From the NCBI GenBank assembly GCA_014529385.2, contig CM043953.1, forward strand, positions 116,217,049 to 116,281,048: DNA of 64,000 nucleotides, in the 5' to 3' direction. Positions 12,138 through 23,719 of the stretch are shown piece after piece. Each line of letters begins with the position of its first letter. The first letter of the stretch is position 1. The notes beneath the pieces were generated by a model. That model was not told the origin of the DNA, searched no databases, and saw only the letters and a program-made list of their open reading frames with translations. Source of the DNA: Adiantum capillus-veneris. Its lineage: Eukaryota; Streptophyta; Polypodiopsida; Polypodiales; Pteridaceae. The position numbers and the translations under genes were made by a program.

Positions 12138-13567
12138 TCAGGGATGTTCTTTATCTAGCCTTAGAAGATTGTTCTCAGCTTTCACCTTATTTATATAAGC
12201 CCTTGCAGTAGTTGCCTTCAATGGTCCCCTTGTGGAACATCCCAATTGCCTGGGTAAAGAAACCAATTGTGGTGCCTTCATGATTTCAATGGCTTTACCT
12301 TCCTTTTTAAGTATCTCTTGAATTTGAGATCTTCTTACTTCATTGTGGTGGTTTTTATCACTTGTTTGGTCCAATTTGTCTTCAAGGATAGTTTTACCTT
12401 TGTCATATTTTGCAAGAGATATTCTTCTTGTAAAGAACACCTTAGCTTACCAAGCATCATTTTTATGCTCCCAATACTCTTTGATTCCTTTATATTCACT
12501 ATCATCTGTCAATGTGAGATCTTCTTACTTCATTGTGGTGGTTTTTATCACTTGTTTGGTCCAATTTGTCTTCAAGGATAGTTTTACCTTTGTCATATTT
12601 TGCAAGAGATATTCTTCTTGTAAAGAACACCTTAGCTTACCAAGCATCATTTTTATGCTCCCAATACTCTTTGATTCCTTTATATTCACTATCATCTGTC
12701 AATGGAGGCTGTCCATAACAATTAGAAGCAATCAAATTGCGCACATCTCTTCTCTCATCAAGTTGGTACAAGAAAGAAAGCATCTCTCCCAAGAGCACAT
12801 TGTCAATGATTTTTTCACCACAAAATCGGATGGAAAAATACATTTGTTTGCATGTGAAACATATCCCTTATAAGGAGAGTCATCAATAAGCACCGTTCAT
12901 TGTGGATCACATTCATAACCCAAGGCAGTTTTGGCCAGAGGCTTGAACATTTCCGCAACGTTTGGATTGTTGGGCCTAAATAACTTATGGCTTTGGGCAA
13001 TGTAGCAACCTTCTTGACTTCAAATTGAAAAGAAAGGCAATGCATTTCTAGCTAAGTTTTCTAGTGCTTTAATGATTTGAAGCACATTGTTTCTATTAGC
13101 CAAACTGCAACATTAAACCTCTTCAATATAGTCTTCAAGAATTGGATGCAACTCAACCTAAGTATAATATACCTTTTTGAATCTACCTGCACTAACTCGT
13201 GATGTGAGGATGGCTAAGGGGATTGTTTCAATAATAGACCATTTAAATCCAATACAATTTTAAGTATGGATTTCTCAACATCTAAACTAGATGAAGTAGT
13301 AGCAATTGGGAATGATTGATGAGAAGATGTTTCACTCTCAGTAAGTTGCATTGTTGCATCACTAGTTCCCTTGTTGTCATCATTGTAAGCTTGCTCAATA
13401 CTAGACTTTGGTATAGTGCTATCATCCATCTTGGGCGTATCAAAGATAATAGAATCAATGGATTCTATAGTTGTTGTTGATTGAATTGTAGGGGCTTTAT
13501 CCATATCAGGTTGTGGATCTAAGAAAACACACATAGCATTGGCTTCTAAAAAATTATTACAAGCCAT
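12138..13567 (-). pseudogene. FCP1/HAD-like phosphatase pseudogene, type 2 (block A)
   Basis: Parts read in order: a Ser/Thr/Asp-rich N-terminal region; KIVLDLNGLLLKQSP (DxDxT site altered to D-L-N-G-L) near 13235; a stop; about 60 codons aligning with the type 2 copy in block B (FLK.ILKRFNVAVW matches FLDEICQYFHVGIW); FRPNNPNVAEMFKPL; VLIDDSPYKGYV at about 12880; and a C-terminal tail with TTARAYINKVK. Several stops and at least one frameshift near 12840 break it. A 190-bp tandem duplication inside the tail adds another frameshift. Gene order matches block B: the ParB/methyltransferase-like gene lies upstream on the same strand. Function in the living gene would be a HAD-fold phosphatase or a catalytically dead relative; this copy is certainly not intact. 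Confidence 0.75.
12325..12704. repeat. Exact-looking 190-bp tandem duplication
   Basis: Positions 12325-12514 and 12515-12704 appear identical by eye. The unit lies inside the FCP1-like type 2 pseudogene and, being 190 bp, shifts its frame. The near-identity means the duplication is far younger than the pseudogene around it, or is an assembly artefact. Confidence 0.9.
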
Positions 13568-14341
13568 TTCACCATTTCTAAATGTATAACTGAAAGTGAG
13601 GATCTTATTTAAGGTAGAATCAATACTAGAATCCTTGCACTTATTGATAGAATCTTATTTAAGATAGAATCAATACTAGAATCTTTGCACTTATTGTTGA
13701 TACACATGGCACCACTTGTTCAAGTTGACAAATAGTCCCAATTCATACATGGACACATTCTTCTAGTTTGATGTGTGAAGATAAACCTTAAAGCAAAGGT
13801 AGCAAATTTGCATCAAATGTATGGCTTCCTTTTGGAAAAATACTCAAACAATGAGAATTAATTATATAACTCAATACATTCCTTTCTTCTAGAAAAGCAA
13901 GAATATATGCCTTGATCTTACTCTTCATCTACATGTAGATCTTTCAAAAGAGAATAAAAAGAAACCTTAATAGAAGAAAGGTCCACCACTTGTCCAAGAT
14001 AATGTAAACAAATGGGTGTTGCTGCAAGGTCTATTACATTTGTTTGAACTAGATACATGAAAGGTCCACCACTTTTCCAAGGTATATGGGCCTAGTTTGG
14101 CGGTCTACCACACCTCTTGAGATTTTGATCCATGTTAGGTTCACCTTTTGTCAAGATATGCCTCTATTGCGTATTAAACATACATAAATCACAATACTTC
14201 AAGCCCTATCCAAACTTATTAATGCTTTGGTCTTTAAGGCCACCAAATGTCTAATCTATGCTCTAATTAATTACTTATATTAGTTTTAACATAAAAAAAG
14301 AAGCTCCTTTCTAGCAAGAAACATTCAGATGTACAAGATGT
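13568..14341. repeat. Spacer with 50-bp tandem duplication
   Basis: A 50-bp unit is doubled at 13602-13651 and 13652-13701 with few differences. Further on (about 13978 and 14055) isolated satellite words CCACCACTTGTCCAAG appear. Otherwise this is the spacer between the two minus-strand genes of block A. Confidence 0.7.
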
Positions 14342-16794
14342 TTAAAACATATGTGTTTCTATGTCCATAAAGCCCACTGACATATGGGGGTTCTCTCCTT
14401 CTGGAGGAATCACTGCTTCAATAGACACATTGTCACCTGATTGCAAAGTGGATTATTGGAAACAATATGTATGAATGTAATGCTTCACCAAAACTGTTTT
14501 TTTGGCTTCCAAATATTGAAAATCTGACATGTTTGCATTTGCTACTTGAAGCAAAGAACAATCAATTGGCATGGGATGCCCCTTTGATCTTCTTTTGAGG
14601 TCTTCAAATGCATTACCTTGTCCCAAGAAAGCAATTACAACAAAGAATTGAATTGCTCCTTCACAAGGTGCTAATGGAAAGTGATGCAAGGCACCACAAC
14701 AATAATAGCTCACATTATCTCCCATACTTTCAAATGCAGATTGCAATTTTGTGAGTTTAGAGAAATCTACAAATGTAAAAAAGACAAATCCAGGATTTGT
14801 GATCCTCCAGCAATAGCCAACATCCCATCCAAAGCATTGTTAAACGTCTCCTCACTCCACTACAAACTGCCTCCACAATGTCTTGTCAAATCTAAAATGC
14901 ATAAGCCGATAGGCATTTTGTTGTCAAAGTGCCGCTTATTTCCTTCCATTTGTAGGCTCACCACATAGATAGACCATGGAAGGTCTAAAGATGCAGCTTT
15001 CTCCTTTTGAAGATGAATTGCCCATTGCATATATTTCATTGCTTCATCAAGAAAAGCCATTTTCTTTGTTCCTCGCTTCAAACTAGATTTTAGCCATTGC
15101 TCGCATAGCGTTAGAATTGTTTTATAGACTGCATCATTGATGCTATACATACTAACTACTTTCTCCTAGTCTTTACATGGCAATGATTCATTCAACTCAT
15201 TAAAGCCCTCTAGAAGTGCGTCTTAAATCAATTTGTCTTCCTTGAGTTGCTTGATTCGATCATACATGTCAATCACATCACCATCTTTTGCAGTCTTTGA
15301 TAACAAAATCTTCTCACTTTTTATTTCTTCTTGAATAATCTGCACCTCTAATTCCTCAAGACCACAAAGGGGTCTAAATACAATTGTTGGAGGTTTTTTG
15401 TCTTTCCACTCTAGCTTTTCAATGATTTCTAGCCAGCAATCATAAACTGGATCAGAATATTTAACCATGTGTACTTGTTTAGCAATCCAGCTTGCTCCTG
15501 CACTCATTTTGGTCAGTCAAAGAAAAGCCTAAAAATAAATATAGCATTCATTCAAAGATTAAACACTAGTTTAAAAATCAAAACTATAGAAAGAATAAAG
15601 CAGTCACTTGCATCCCATGCAGCACGGGATGCATGTCTTTTTGCAACTCTAGTTGCTGCCCTTGGTGGTTGGTTTGAAAAGATCCATTGACTTTGCAAAT
15701 GTCTCAACATTTGACTATAAGGTTGCTTGACATGCAATGCTTTAGCCTCGTCATTTGAAATGGCAGATATAGCAGTTGAAACAATTGGTGGAGCATTCAC
15801 AACAATGCAAGCCTTTCTAAATCCATACACATCAATCAACCTTTGAAATATCTCTGTATTTCTTTGCTTGTTGTAAAGAAAAACTTTTGCAGCATAGATT
15901 GAATGTTGCCCATCAATAATCCAATTATGATAATCTTGTAATTTTCCTTCTTCTATCTCTTCTATTGTCATAGGAGTACCCCCCTTTGGATTTGCATCTC
16001 GAACAAACATCAAATATGCACACGTTGTAGGCTTAGTTGTACTCCGTGAAAATCCAAATAGCACACTTTTAGCATGTTTTTTTATCAATAATACGTGCAT
16101 TATAGTGATCAAGAGCAAGCCAACAATGTTGAATAGGGATATCAAACTCCCTATATTGGAAAGGAAAAAAATTTAAATACTTATTCATTCCACCTGTATC
16201 TTTTTCTTGTCCTTTCATGGTCTCTGTCTCTAAAAATTTTGGATTTACAATTCATATATTTGACGTTGAACCTTGTGTTGAGGATGCCAAAGATGCATTA
16301 TCTACATCCAAAATGGAACCAACTTTCTTAGGTGCAACTTTTTGCACTTTGGCTTGCTTGTTTGTGGGAGATCGTGAAGCTTTCACTTTCTTTCCTTTTA
16401 GTGCGGCAATGATGGAGGTTTGAAGTTGATCTGCTATGACACCTTCGTTTGATTCTTCAATCTTCCATCCTTGTGAAAACATTGTCTCGTCTTAACTTCT
16501 AGACATGCGTTCAAATGCATATGCTCTTGGAGATAGTTGAAATTCTTGATTCATTGGAACTACAATATCGATGCATTCCACCTCTGGATGTCCATCAACT
16601 GCAGAGGTGGATGCCTCTACTACTTCTCCAACATCTCCATACATATTTTAATTCTCCTTCTTTGCAGTAAATAAATGCACCTTAAGAAACTGTGCACCCT
16701 CTAGGCCATGTATATCTGGATACCAACTCCTTGGATCATTGCAAGTATAATCCATTGAGACGGTAACCCTTACAACATTTCTTTTTGGAGCCAT
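14342..16794 (-). pseudogene. ParB-like + methyltransferase-like fusion pseudogene (block A copy)
   Basis: Paralogue of the gene at 25167-28604. The start at 16794 lies 6 bases after a good 3' splice site (TTTTTGTTTGTTTTAG), as in the paralogue. Coding pieces in order: N-terminal region with two in-frame stops (16794-16490); Lys/Ser-rich linker; NWIIDGQHSIYAAK at about 15890, the ParB/DGQHR-like signature; an acceptor near 15530 before a helical segment (DCWLEIIEKLEW) at the same place as the paralogue's intron; FRPLCGLEELE, aligning with the paralogue's MFRCILGLENKE; LPWSIYVVSLQM...CILDLTR, aligning with IPWRIKGVGFDM...VVLDLHG. Stops and frameshifts occur from about 16080 and again between 14740 and 14860. 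It lacks the long acidic tail of the paralogue. Domain names are inference from motifs. Confidence 0.6.
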
Positions 16795-16859
16795 CTCTTC
16801 CTAAAACAAACAAAAATCAATTGCTACTATAGAATAAATTCCACAACTTATATAAGATA

Positions 16860-19800
16860 AATGGAAGCAACTTAGTGAATATCCACCACTTGTCCAAGAT
16901 ACACACTTCATAGATAATAGAAGGTTTAATATAATAGTTTATAATGTTCCTAGACTTAAAAATACAAGGTATACCGCTTGGAGCATGGAAAGAAGAAAAC
17001 CCTCACTAATTATCAATCTATGCTTCTTTGAATCATGGAGAGAAGCAAGCTCCACCATCTAGCCAAGTTAGGATGAAGGTCAATCACTTGTCCAAGCTAG
17101 CTCCATTGGAGCATGGAAAGAAAAAAACCCCCACTAATTTTCCATCTATGCTTCTTTGATACATAAAGAGAAGCAAGCTCCACCACTTGACCAAGCTAGG
17201 ATGAAGGTTGACCACTTGTCCAAGCTAGCTCCATTGGAGTATGCAAACGAGAAAACCCCCACTAATTTTCCATATATGCTTCTTTGAATCATGGAGAGCA
17301 TCAAGCTCCACCACTTGGCCAAGCTAGGATGAAGAGTAACCACCTCTCAAGGCTAGCTCCATTGGAGCATGGAAAGAAGAAAACCCCCATCGATTTTCCA
17401 TCTATGCTTCTTTGAATCATGGAGACAAGCAAGCTCCACCACTTGGGAAGGCTAGGATGAAGGTCGACCACTTGTCCAAGCTCACTCCATTGGAGCATGG
17501 AAAGATAAAAACCCCCACTAATTATCCATATATGCTTCTTTGAATCATGGATAGAAGCAAGCTCCACCACATGACCAAGCTAGGATAAAGGTCAACCACT
17601 TGTCCAAGCTAGCTCCATTGGTGCATGGAAAGAAGAAAATCCCCACTAATTATCTATCTATGCTTCTTTGAATCATGGAGAGAAGCAAGCTCCACCACAT
17701 GGCCAAGCTAGGATGAAAGTCAACCACTTGTCCAAGCTAGCTCCATTGGAGCATGGAAAGAAGAAAACCCTCATCGATTTTCCATCTATGCTTCTTTGAA
17801 TCATGGAGACAAGAAAAATCCACCACTTGGCCAAGCTAGGATAAAGGTTGATCACTTGTCCAAGTTAACTCCATTGGAGCATGTAAAGAAGAAAACCCCC
17901 ACCATTTTTCCATCTATGCTTCTTTGAATCATGGAGATAAGGAAGCTCCACCACTTGGCTAACCACCTCTAATTATCCATCTATGCTACTTTGAATCATG
18001 GAGAGAAGCAAGCTCCGCCACTTGGCCAAGTTAGGATGAAGGTCAACCACTTGTCCAAGCTAGCTCCATTGAAGTATGGAAAGAAGAAAACCCCAACTAA
18101 TTTTCCATCTATACTTATTTGAATCACGGAGAACAGCAAGCTCCACCAATTGGCAAAGCTAGGATGAAGGTTGACCACTTCTCCAAGCTAACTCCATTGG
18201 AGCATGGAAAGAAGAAAATCCCCACTAAATATCCATTTATGCTTCTTTGAATCATGGACAGAAGCAAGCTCCACCACTTGGCCAAGCTAGGATAAAGGTC
18301 GACCACTTGTCTAGGCTATCTCCATTGGAGCATGGAAAGAAGAAAATTGCCACTAATCTTCCATCTATGCTTCTTCGAATCATAAAGAGAAGCAAATTTC
18401 ACCACTTCGCCAAGCTAGGATGAAGGTCCATGACATGTCCAAGCTAGCTCCATTGGAGTATGGAAACAAGAAAACACCCACTAATTTTCTATCAATGCTT
18501 CTTTGAATCGTGGAGAGCAACAAGCTCCACCACTTGGCCAAGATAGGATGAAGGTTGACCACTTGTCCAAGCTAGCTCCATTGGAGCATGAAAAGAAGAA
18601 AACCTTCACCGATTTTCCATCTAAGCTTCTTTGAATCATGGAGAAAAGCAAGCTTCACCACTTGGCCAAGCTAGAAAGAAGGTTGACAAATTGTCTAAGT
18701 TAGCTCCATTGGAGCATGGAAAGAAGAAAACCCCCACTAATTCTCTATCAATGCTTCTTTGAATCATGGAGAGAAGCAATCTCCACCATATGGCCAAGCT
18801 AAGATGAAGGTCAATCACTTGTCCAAGCTAGCTCCATTAGAGCATGGAAAGAAGAATACCCCCACTAATTATCCATCTATGCTTCTTTGAATCATGGAGA
18901 GAAGCAAGCTCCACCACTTGGCCAAGCTAGGATGAAGGTCGACCAATTGTCCAAGCTAGCTCCATTGGAGCATTGAAAAAACAAAATCCCCATTTATCTT
19001 CCATCTATGCTTCTTCAAATCATGAAGAGAAGCAAGTTTTATCACTTGGCCAAGCTAGGATGAAGGTCCACCACTTGTCCAAACTAGCTCCATTGGAGTA
19101 TGGAAAGGTGAAAACCCCTACTAATTTTTCATCTATGATTCTCTGAATCGTGGAGAGCAGGAAGCTCCACCACTTGGCCAAGCTAGGATAAAGGTCGACC
19201 ACTTGTCCAAGCTAGCTCCATTGGAGCATGGAAAGAATAAAATCCCCACTATTATCCATCTATGTTTCTTTGAATCATGGAGAGAAGCAAGCTCCACCAC
19301 TTGGCCAAGCAAGGATGAAGGTCAATCACTTGTGCAAGCTAGCTCCATTGGAGCATGGAAAGAAAAAAACCCCCACTAATTATCCATCTATGCTTCTTTG
19401 AATCATGGGGAGAAGCAAGCTTCAGCACATGGCCAAGCTAGGATGAAGGTCAATCACTTGTCCAAACTAGGTCCATTTGAGCATGTAAAGAAAAAAAAAC
19501 CCCACTGATGTTCCATCTATGCTTCTTTGAATCATGAAGAGAAGCAAGCTCCACCACTTGGCCAAGATAGGATGAAGATCAACCACTTGTCCAACTCCAT
19601 TGGAGCATGGAAAGAAGAAAAGCCCCACTAATTTTCCATTTATGCTTCTTTGAATCATGGAGAGAAGAAAGCTGCAGGACATGGCCAAGCTAGGATGAAG
19701 GTCAACCACTTGTCTAAGCTAGCTCCATTGAAGCATGGAAAGAAGAAAAACCCTATTGATTTTTAATGTATGATTCTTCCAATCATGGAGAGAAGCTACC

Positions 19801-19989
19801 TCCACCACATGGCAAAGATAGGATAAAGGTCAACCACTTGCACAAGCTAGCTCCATTGGAACATGGAAAGAAGAAAATCCTCACTAATTATCCATCTATG
19901 ATTCTTTGAATCATGAAGAGAAGAAAGATCCACCACATGGCCAAGCTAGGATAAAGGTCTACCACTTGTCTAAGCTAGATGCATTGAAG
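16860..19989. repeat. 128-bp satellite array, first block
   Basis: After a short piece of the older satellite (16860-16980), about 23 monomers of very constant 128-bp length follow. Each contains CCACCACTTGGCCAAGCTAG, GATGAAGGTCGACCACTTG, CTAGCTCCATTGGAGCATGG, AAAGAAGAAAACCCCCACTA and CTATGCTTCTTTGAATCATG. The recurring open frames of about 60 codons are by-products of the repeat and shift frame each monomer, so they are not genes. The array stops in mid-monomer at 19989, exactly where the terminal inverted repeat of block B begins. Confidence 0.95.
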
Positions 19990-20002
19990 ACCTATTTAGG
20001 AA
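19990..20002 (+). repeat. Left terminal inverted repeat
   Basis: ACCTATTTAGGAA at the satellite junction. It is the perfect reverse complement of 38130-38142. The next 25 bases (TTTTGGGAATTATTCAAGTC) resemble the right end less well. Confidence 0.75.
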
Positions 20003-20497
20003 TTTTGGGAATTATTCAAGTCCCATTTCTTATAACGCTATTAAAAAACTTAGTATTTTTGTGTAGTTTGAGCTATCATCTATTCACGGTTACACTCTAT
20101 GTTTCATATACCCCTTAACACATATCTATAGGGATATGTGTATTTATATACATACTTATATGAATCAACTACAATGACATCAAAAGAATGAGGGAAGCAT
20201 GGCACTAACTCAATTTGCATTATACTACATTATTCATGTAGAAAAATTTCTTTGAATCAGTAGCTCAAATTTGAGACATTAACGTTAAAGAATTGGCTAT
20301 ATCAACACTCATAAAAAGAATTTACAATAATCAAAAACAAATCTTAGAATTGAAGGGACCTCAAAATAGTGTGGTGTTTAGAAACACCAAGATAAAAAAT
20401 AAAATCCAATTCACATATTTACATGGATCCAAGTATTGTACAACTCATCTGAGGAAATGATACTATGTCAAGAGGCTCAATGACTATAAATACATCA
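20003..20497. other. Left subterminal region, nothing recognised
   Basis: A/T-rich DNA between the left terminal repeat and the end of the first FCP1-like gene. No ordered repeat or gene is seen. Confidence 0.4.
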
Positions 20498-21217
20498 TTA
20501 AACTTTTCGTTTTCTCATGTATTGCTCCAATACGTACAAGGTTTCTCTATCACAAGCTGCTTCATTTACCAACATATTGCAAGTATACTCTCATTTTTCC
20601 CTTGCATAGATCCAACCAAGTAACCATGCAGTGATTGTTCTCTCCAAAAAACTTTCAAGCTCTTCATTTGATTGATTCCACATTTTTGGAAAAATCAAGT
20701 AGGTTCCGGGCATATTCCACATTACACTGTAAAGGGCCTCGTCAAAAATTTATGTATTATTTCTATCCAGATCATGAAAAATTCTCCATGCTACATCCAA
20801 GTTCTTGTGGTATACAAATCGATATCCAATTAGAAGATTTGTCTTTTGGCATGCTGCCTGTCCTGCTATGACATTAAATTTTTGATGGTGTTGTGGAAAG
20901 CATAACTCAAGAATACGACAAGTCCTTTGCAATCTATTAGTGATCCAAATCTACACCTCAAACCATTGCATGAAAAAATCAAGGAAAGTGAATGCATCTT
21001 TGCGAATAAAATGCCACACATTTGTACTCTCTTCAACGAGATGCATATGTTTTCCCCAATTTGGGCATACATCACCATGTTGCATTTCAATGGTCTTAAG
21101 TAAAACACCATTGAGTTCAAGGATCAATACTCTTCTTTGTTTCCGTATAGTATCTGAGGGTGGTGGAATCAATTTCCTTCTACGCCTATGAGTCCTCAAT
21201 GACATGTGCCACCTCAA
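20498..21217 (-). pseudogene. FCP1/HAD-like phosphatase, type 1 (block B copy)
   Basis: One continuous frame of about 240 codons is interrupted only by in-frame stops (TAG at about 20951, TAA at 20750, TGA at about 20590), with no frameshift. It begins with an Arg-rich stretch, then VLILELNGVLL (DxDxT with the nucleophile Asp changed to Glu), a region aligning with FCP1-like cores, IFDEALYSVMWNMPGTYLIF where active relatives have L-L-D-D-S-P-Y, and the conserved tail AWLLGWIYARE...RETLYVLEQYM. It is closest to the pseudogene at 6511-7338. Upstream exons were not located. The changed catalytic residues argue against phosphatase activity even before the stops arose. Confidence 0.7.
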
Positions 21218-21674
21218 TAGTAAATGCTTTGTACATTTGAAATCAAATTTATATGCTTCAGAATCTCCTGTTCCACAAAAAAGTCATGATGGTCAATGGA
21301 AGAAATATTATTTTCAATTAACACACTGTGCACCAACATTATTTATTTTATCCATGATATATATAGACTTAAACCTTGAGAAGACAACAAAAGAAAATAT
21401 TTTTCTTCAATACACAGAAGAAATCTTGTACAAAGAGCTCCAACCACAAAGATAAAAGAGAGACTTCTTTTCCAAGGCTGAATAACATCTAGTTGATGAA
21501 ATATAAAAGCGTACATATTTGGTTCATGTTCAAATAATTGGACCCAACACATTTTTTTGGCCAGAATACTAGAGCCCAACATATTGTTTTGGTCAAAATC
21601 TTCTTAACACATTTCCACCACTCTAGATGTATGTGAACATTCCAAGTGATTGAGTCAACGCGCATGCCAAGCCC

Positions 21675-23719
21675 TTACTGGTTGTTTTCTTCCACCTGCA
21701 ATAACAAATATGCTAGATTAGATAAAAATTTGATTTTATTTTTTATATTTTTTGATAAATCTAAAGTGAGTCCTACCCATAAGCTTAAGTAGGACTTTTG
21801 TATCTTTGATATGTATGCTTTTGCTGCAACTCCGCTAATGAAATGACCACGACCATACCCCACGCTAGTAGCATAAGCAATAGCATGTTGATCACTCAAA
21901 TTTTTTGTTTTGTGAGACAATTTTAACAAGCTCAGCTGGTTTGAAGATAATAGTGGCACACCAAACTTGGATGCCAACATAGCTGGATCCTTGCTTAAGG
22001 AGTTTACTACTTTCTTACCTCTACTTTCTTGAACATAACTTAACTTGTTATTGCACAATGGTAGCTGTGAAGATGCACAAGATGAGCTTTCCACTTTGAC
22101 TGAATTGTTGTCAAGTTCTTCCCTTAGAACTTGGACATTGAACATGCCCCATTCTTCCATAATGTCTTGAAACTTTGTAAATAGTTCATGAACCTCTCTG
22201 ATTGGAGATTGTCCTAGCTGATTGAGTGAAATAACAGATCGAATGTCATCTGTATTATTTAGATTTAAAAGGTATGGTAGAAGCTCATTGCGAAGAAGAT
22301 AGTCAGGCCTCCCTTGAAAACTTTCAGGATATAAGCAGTTATCATTTGGGTTAATACATCCCTTGAAAGGGCTATCATCAATGAGCAATGTATTCTTTGT
22401 ACTGCATAAATTCCTGCACTGATACCAAACCCTCAACAAAGGCTTAAACATAGCCTCAACATTAGGCTTATCCGGTCTATACACTTTTCAAAGATTATGG
22501 ATGTAGCAATCTTCTTGTCCCCATACCATAAAGAAATGATATTTTTTATGTGCATGCTTTTCAAGAGTGTTCACATAAGTGCAAACATTCTTTTGTAGCA
22601 TGGTGGACCAAATACCAACATGAAAGTACTGACATATCTCATCCAAAAATTCAAAACAACCCGGGCGAACAACAATTGTGGTGTGACCAAGGTCAATTTT
22701 GACACAATCTGTACATGGATGCCTCTTGTCTTCTTTGCTAAGTAAAACTCCATTAAGATCAAGAATGAGTGCATGTTTCTTCATGCTGATTGCATGAGCA
22801 ATATTTTCTGCATACGATACAAAAGAATGATAACAATTTAAGTTTTTGCACTTATAAATCTCAAAACAAGGCACCATATATTTGCAGCACACAATTGTAA
22901 ATTGCACACGTTTATTTACGTCTCATACTCCCATAGTCATCTATAATGATGTCTCCTAAAAGTGATTGCATTTCTCTATTGATGTGGGAAGATTGAAAGA
23001 CTAGTTTATCTCCATCTCTCTCAAAAGAATATAAGCTTCCAAGTGGCCTACGTTTTCGTGCATCAGGACGTAGCTCCTCAATGTTGATGTCTACTTGTGG
23101 CACACTGGATCCTTGATTTTGAATGTTAATTTCACCTACAAAGACAACATAATAGAATTTTGTATTATCTTCCAAAAAGGTCCATATCTATACTAATCAC
23201 ATTGGACAAATAAGTACCTTTGTTTTTCTCACCAACTTCAATCCCTTGCTCCCTTTCTTGAATGCTCTAGACTTTGTTTGTATTTGGTGTCGCTTTTCCT
23301 GTTCCTTTGTTAGTTTTTTCTTGTATGTCCTTGGTTGCAAGAGTCGCTTGGAGCTCTTCATTGGCTTCACCCTTCTTCTCACTACCCTCTGCATCCTCAT
23401 CTCTTTGAGGCATGTTGTTAGTGTCGTGTGAAGGTTTTGGAGAATTTTGCACAACAAAATCACTTTGATGCTCTACAGCCACCATCTCCTCTTCACTATT
23501 CCTAATGTCACTTTCATGAATTTGGGTCTCTCCAATTGTAGGTAGCATGTTCTCGCTCTCTTTAGTCATGTCATTTGAAGTTTTTTGAGAGGTTTGTTCT
23601 ACAAGATCACTTTTGTGCTCTACAAGATCACCTTTATGAAACTCGATCTCTCCAACAATGGTGGGTAGCACTTGTGCTGCTTGAGATATGTTATCTCCGT
23701 CTTCTATTTTGTTGTCTTC
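21675..23719 (-). pseudogene. FCP1/HAD-like phosphatase, type 2 (block B copy)
   Basis: Predicted exons: about 23719-23218, 23135-22920 and 22807-21675, with introns 23136-23217 and 22808-22919 showing GT/AG ends and keeping the frame. The first exon is acidic and Gln/Ser-rich, with an imperfect internal repeat (LPTI.GE...). The core has ALILDLNGVLL (DxDxT as D-L-N-G-V), RPGCFEFLDEICQYFHVGIW, RPDKPNVEAMFKPL, and TLLIDDSPFKGCIN as the second acidic cluster. The tail ends KAYISKIQ. A further small intron may precede the last codons (acceptor near 21698). Two in-frame stops (TAG at about 23265, TGA at 22488) are the only lesions; the block A copy lacks the second one. The D-L-N-G form is shared by a plant FCP1-like subfamily, so catalytic status is uncertain. 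Confidence 0.75.

Noticed and set aside
12343-12873. 176-codon plus-strand open frame
   Set aside because: Shadow of the minus-strand FCP1-like pseudogene; it contains the 190-bp duplication and has hydrophobic low-information content.
16800-16860. A right end for block A matching the giant element's terminal repeat
   Set aside because: I searched by eye for ACCTATTTAGG or its complement near both edges of block A and found none; the block seems truncated.
17146-19709. Many open frames of about 60 codons with near-identical products, spaced by multiples of 128 bp (also in 38200-39400 and 47000-61000)
   Set aside because: They are the satellite monomer read in whichever frame lacks stops. 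128 is not a multiple of 3, so the frame changes each unit, starts are arbitrary and no family is recognisable.
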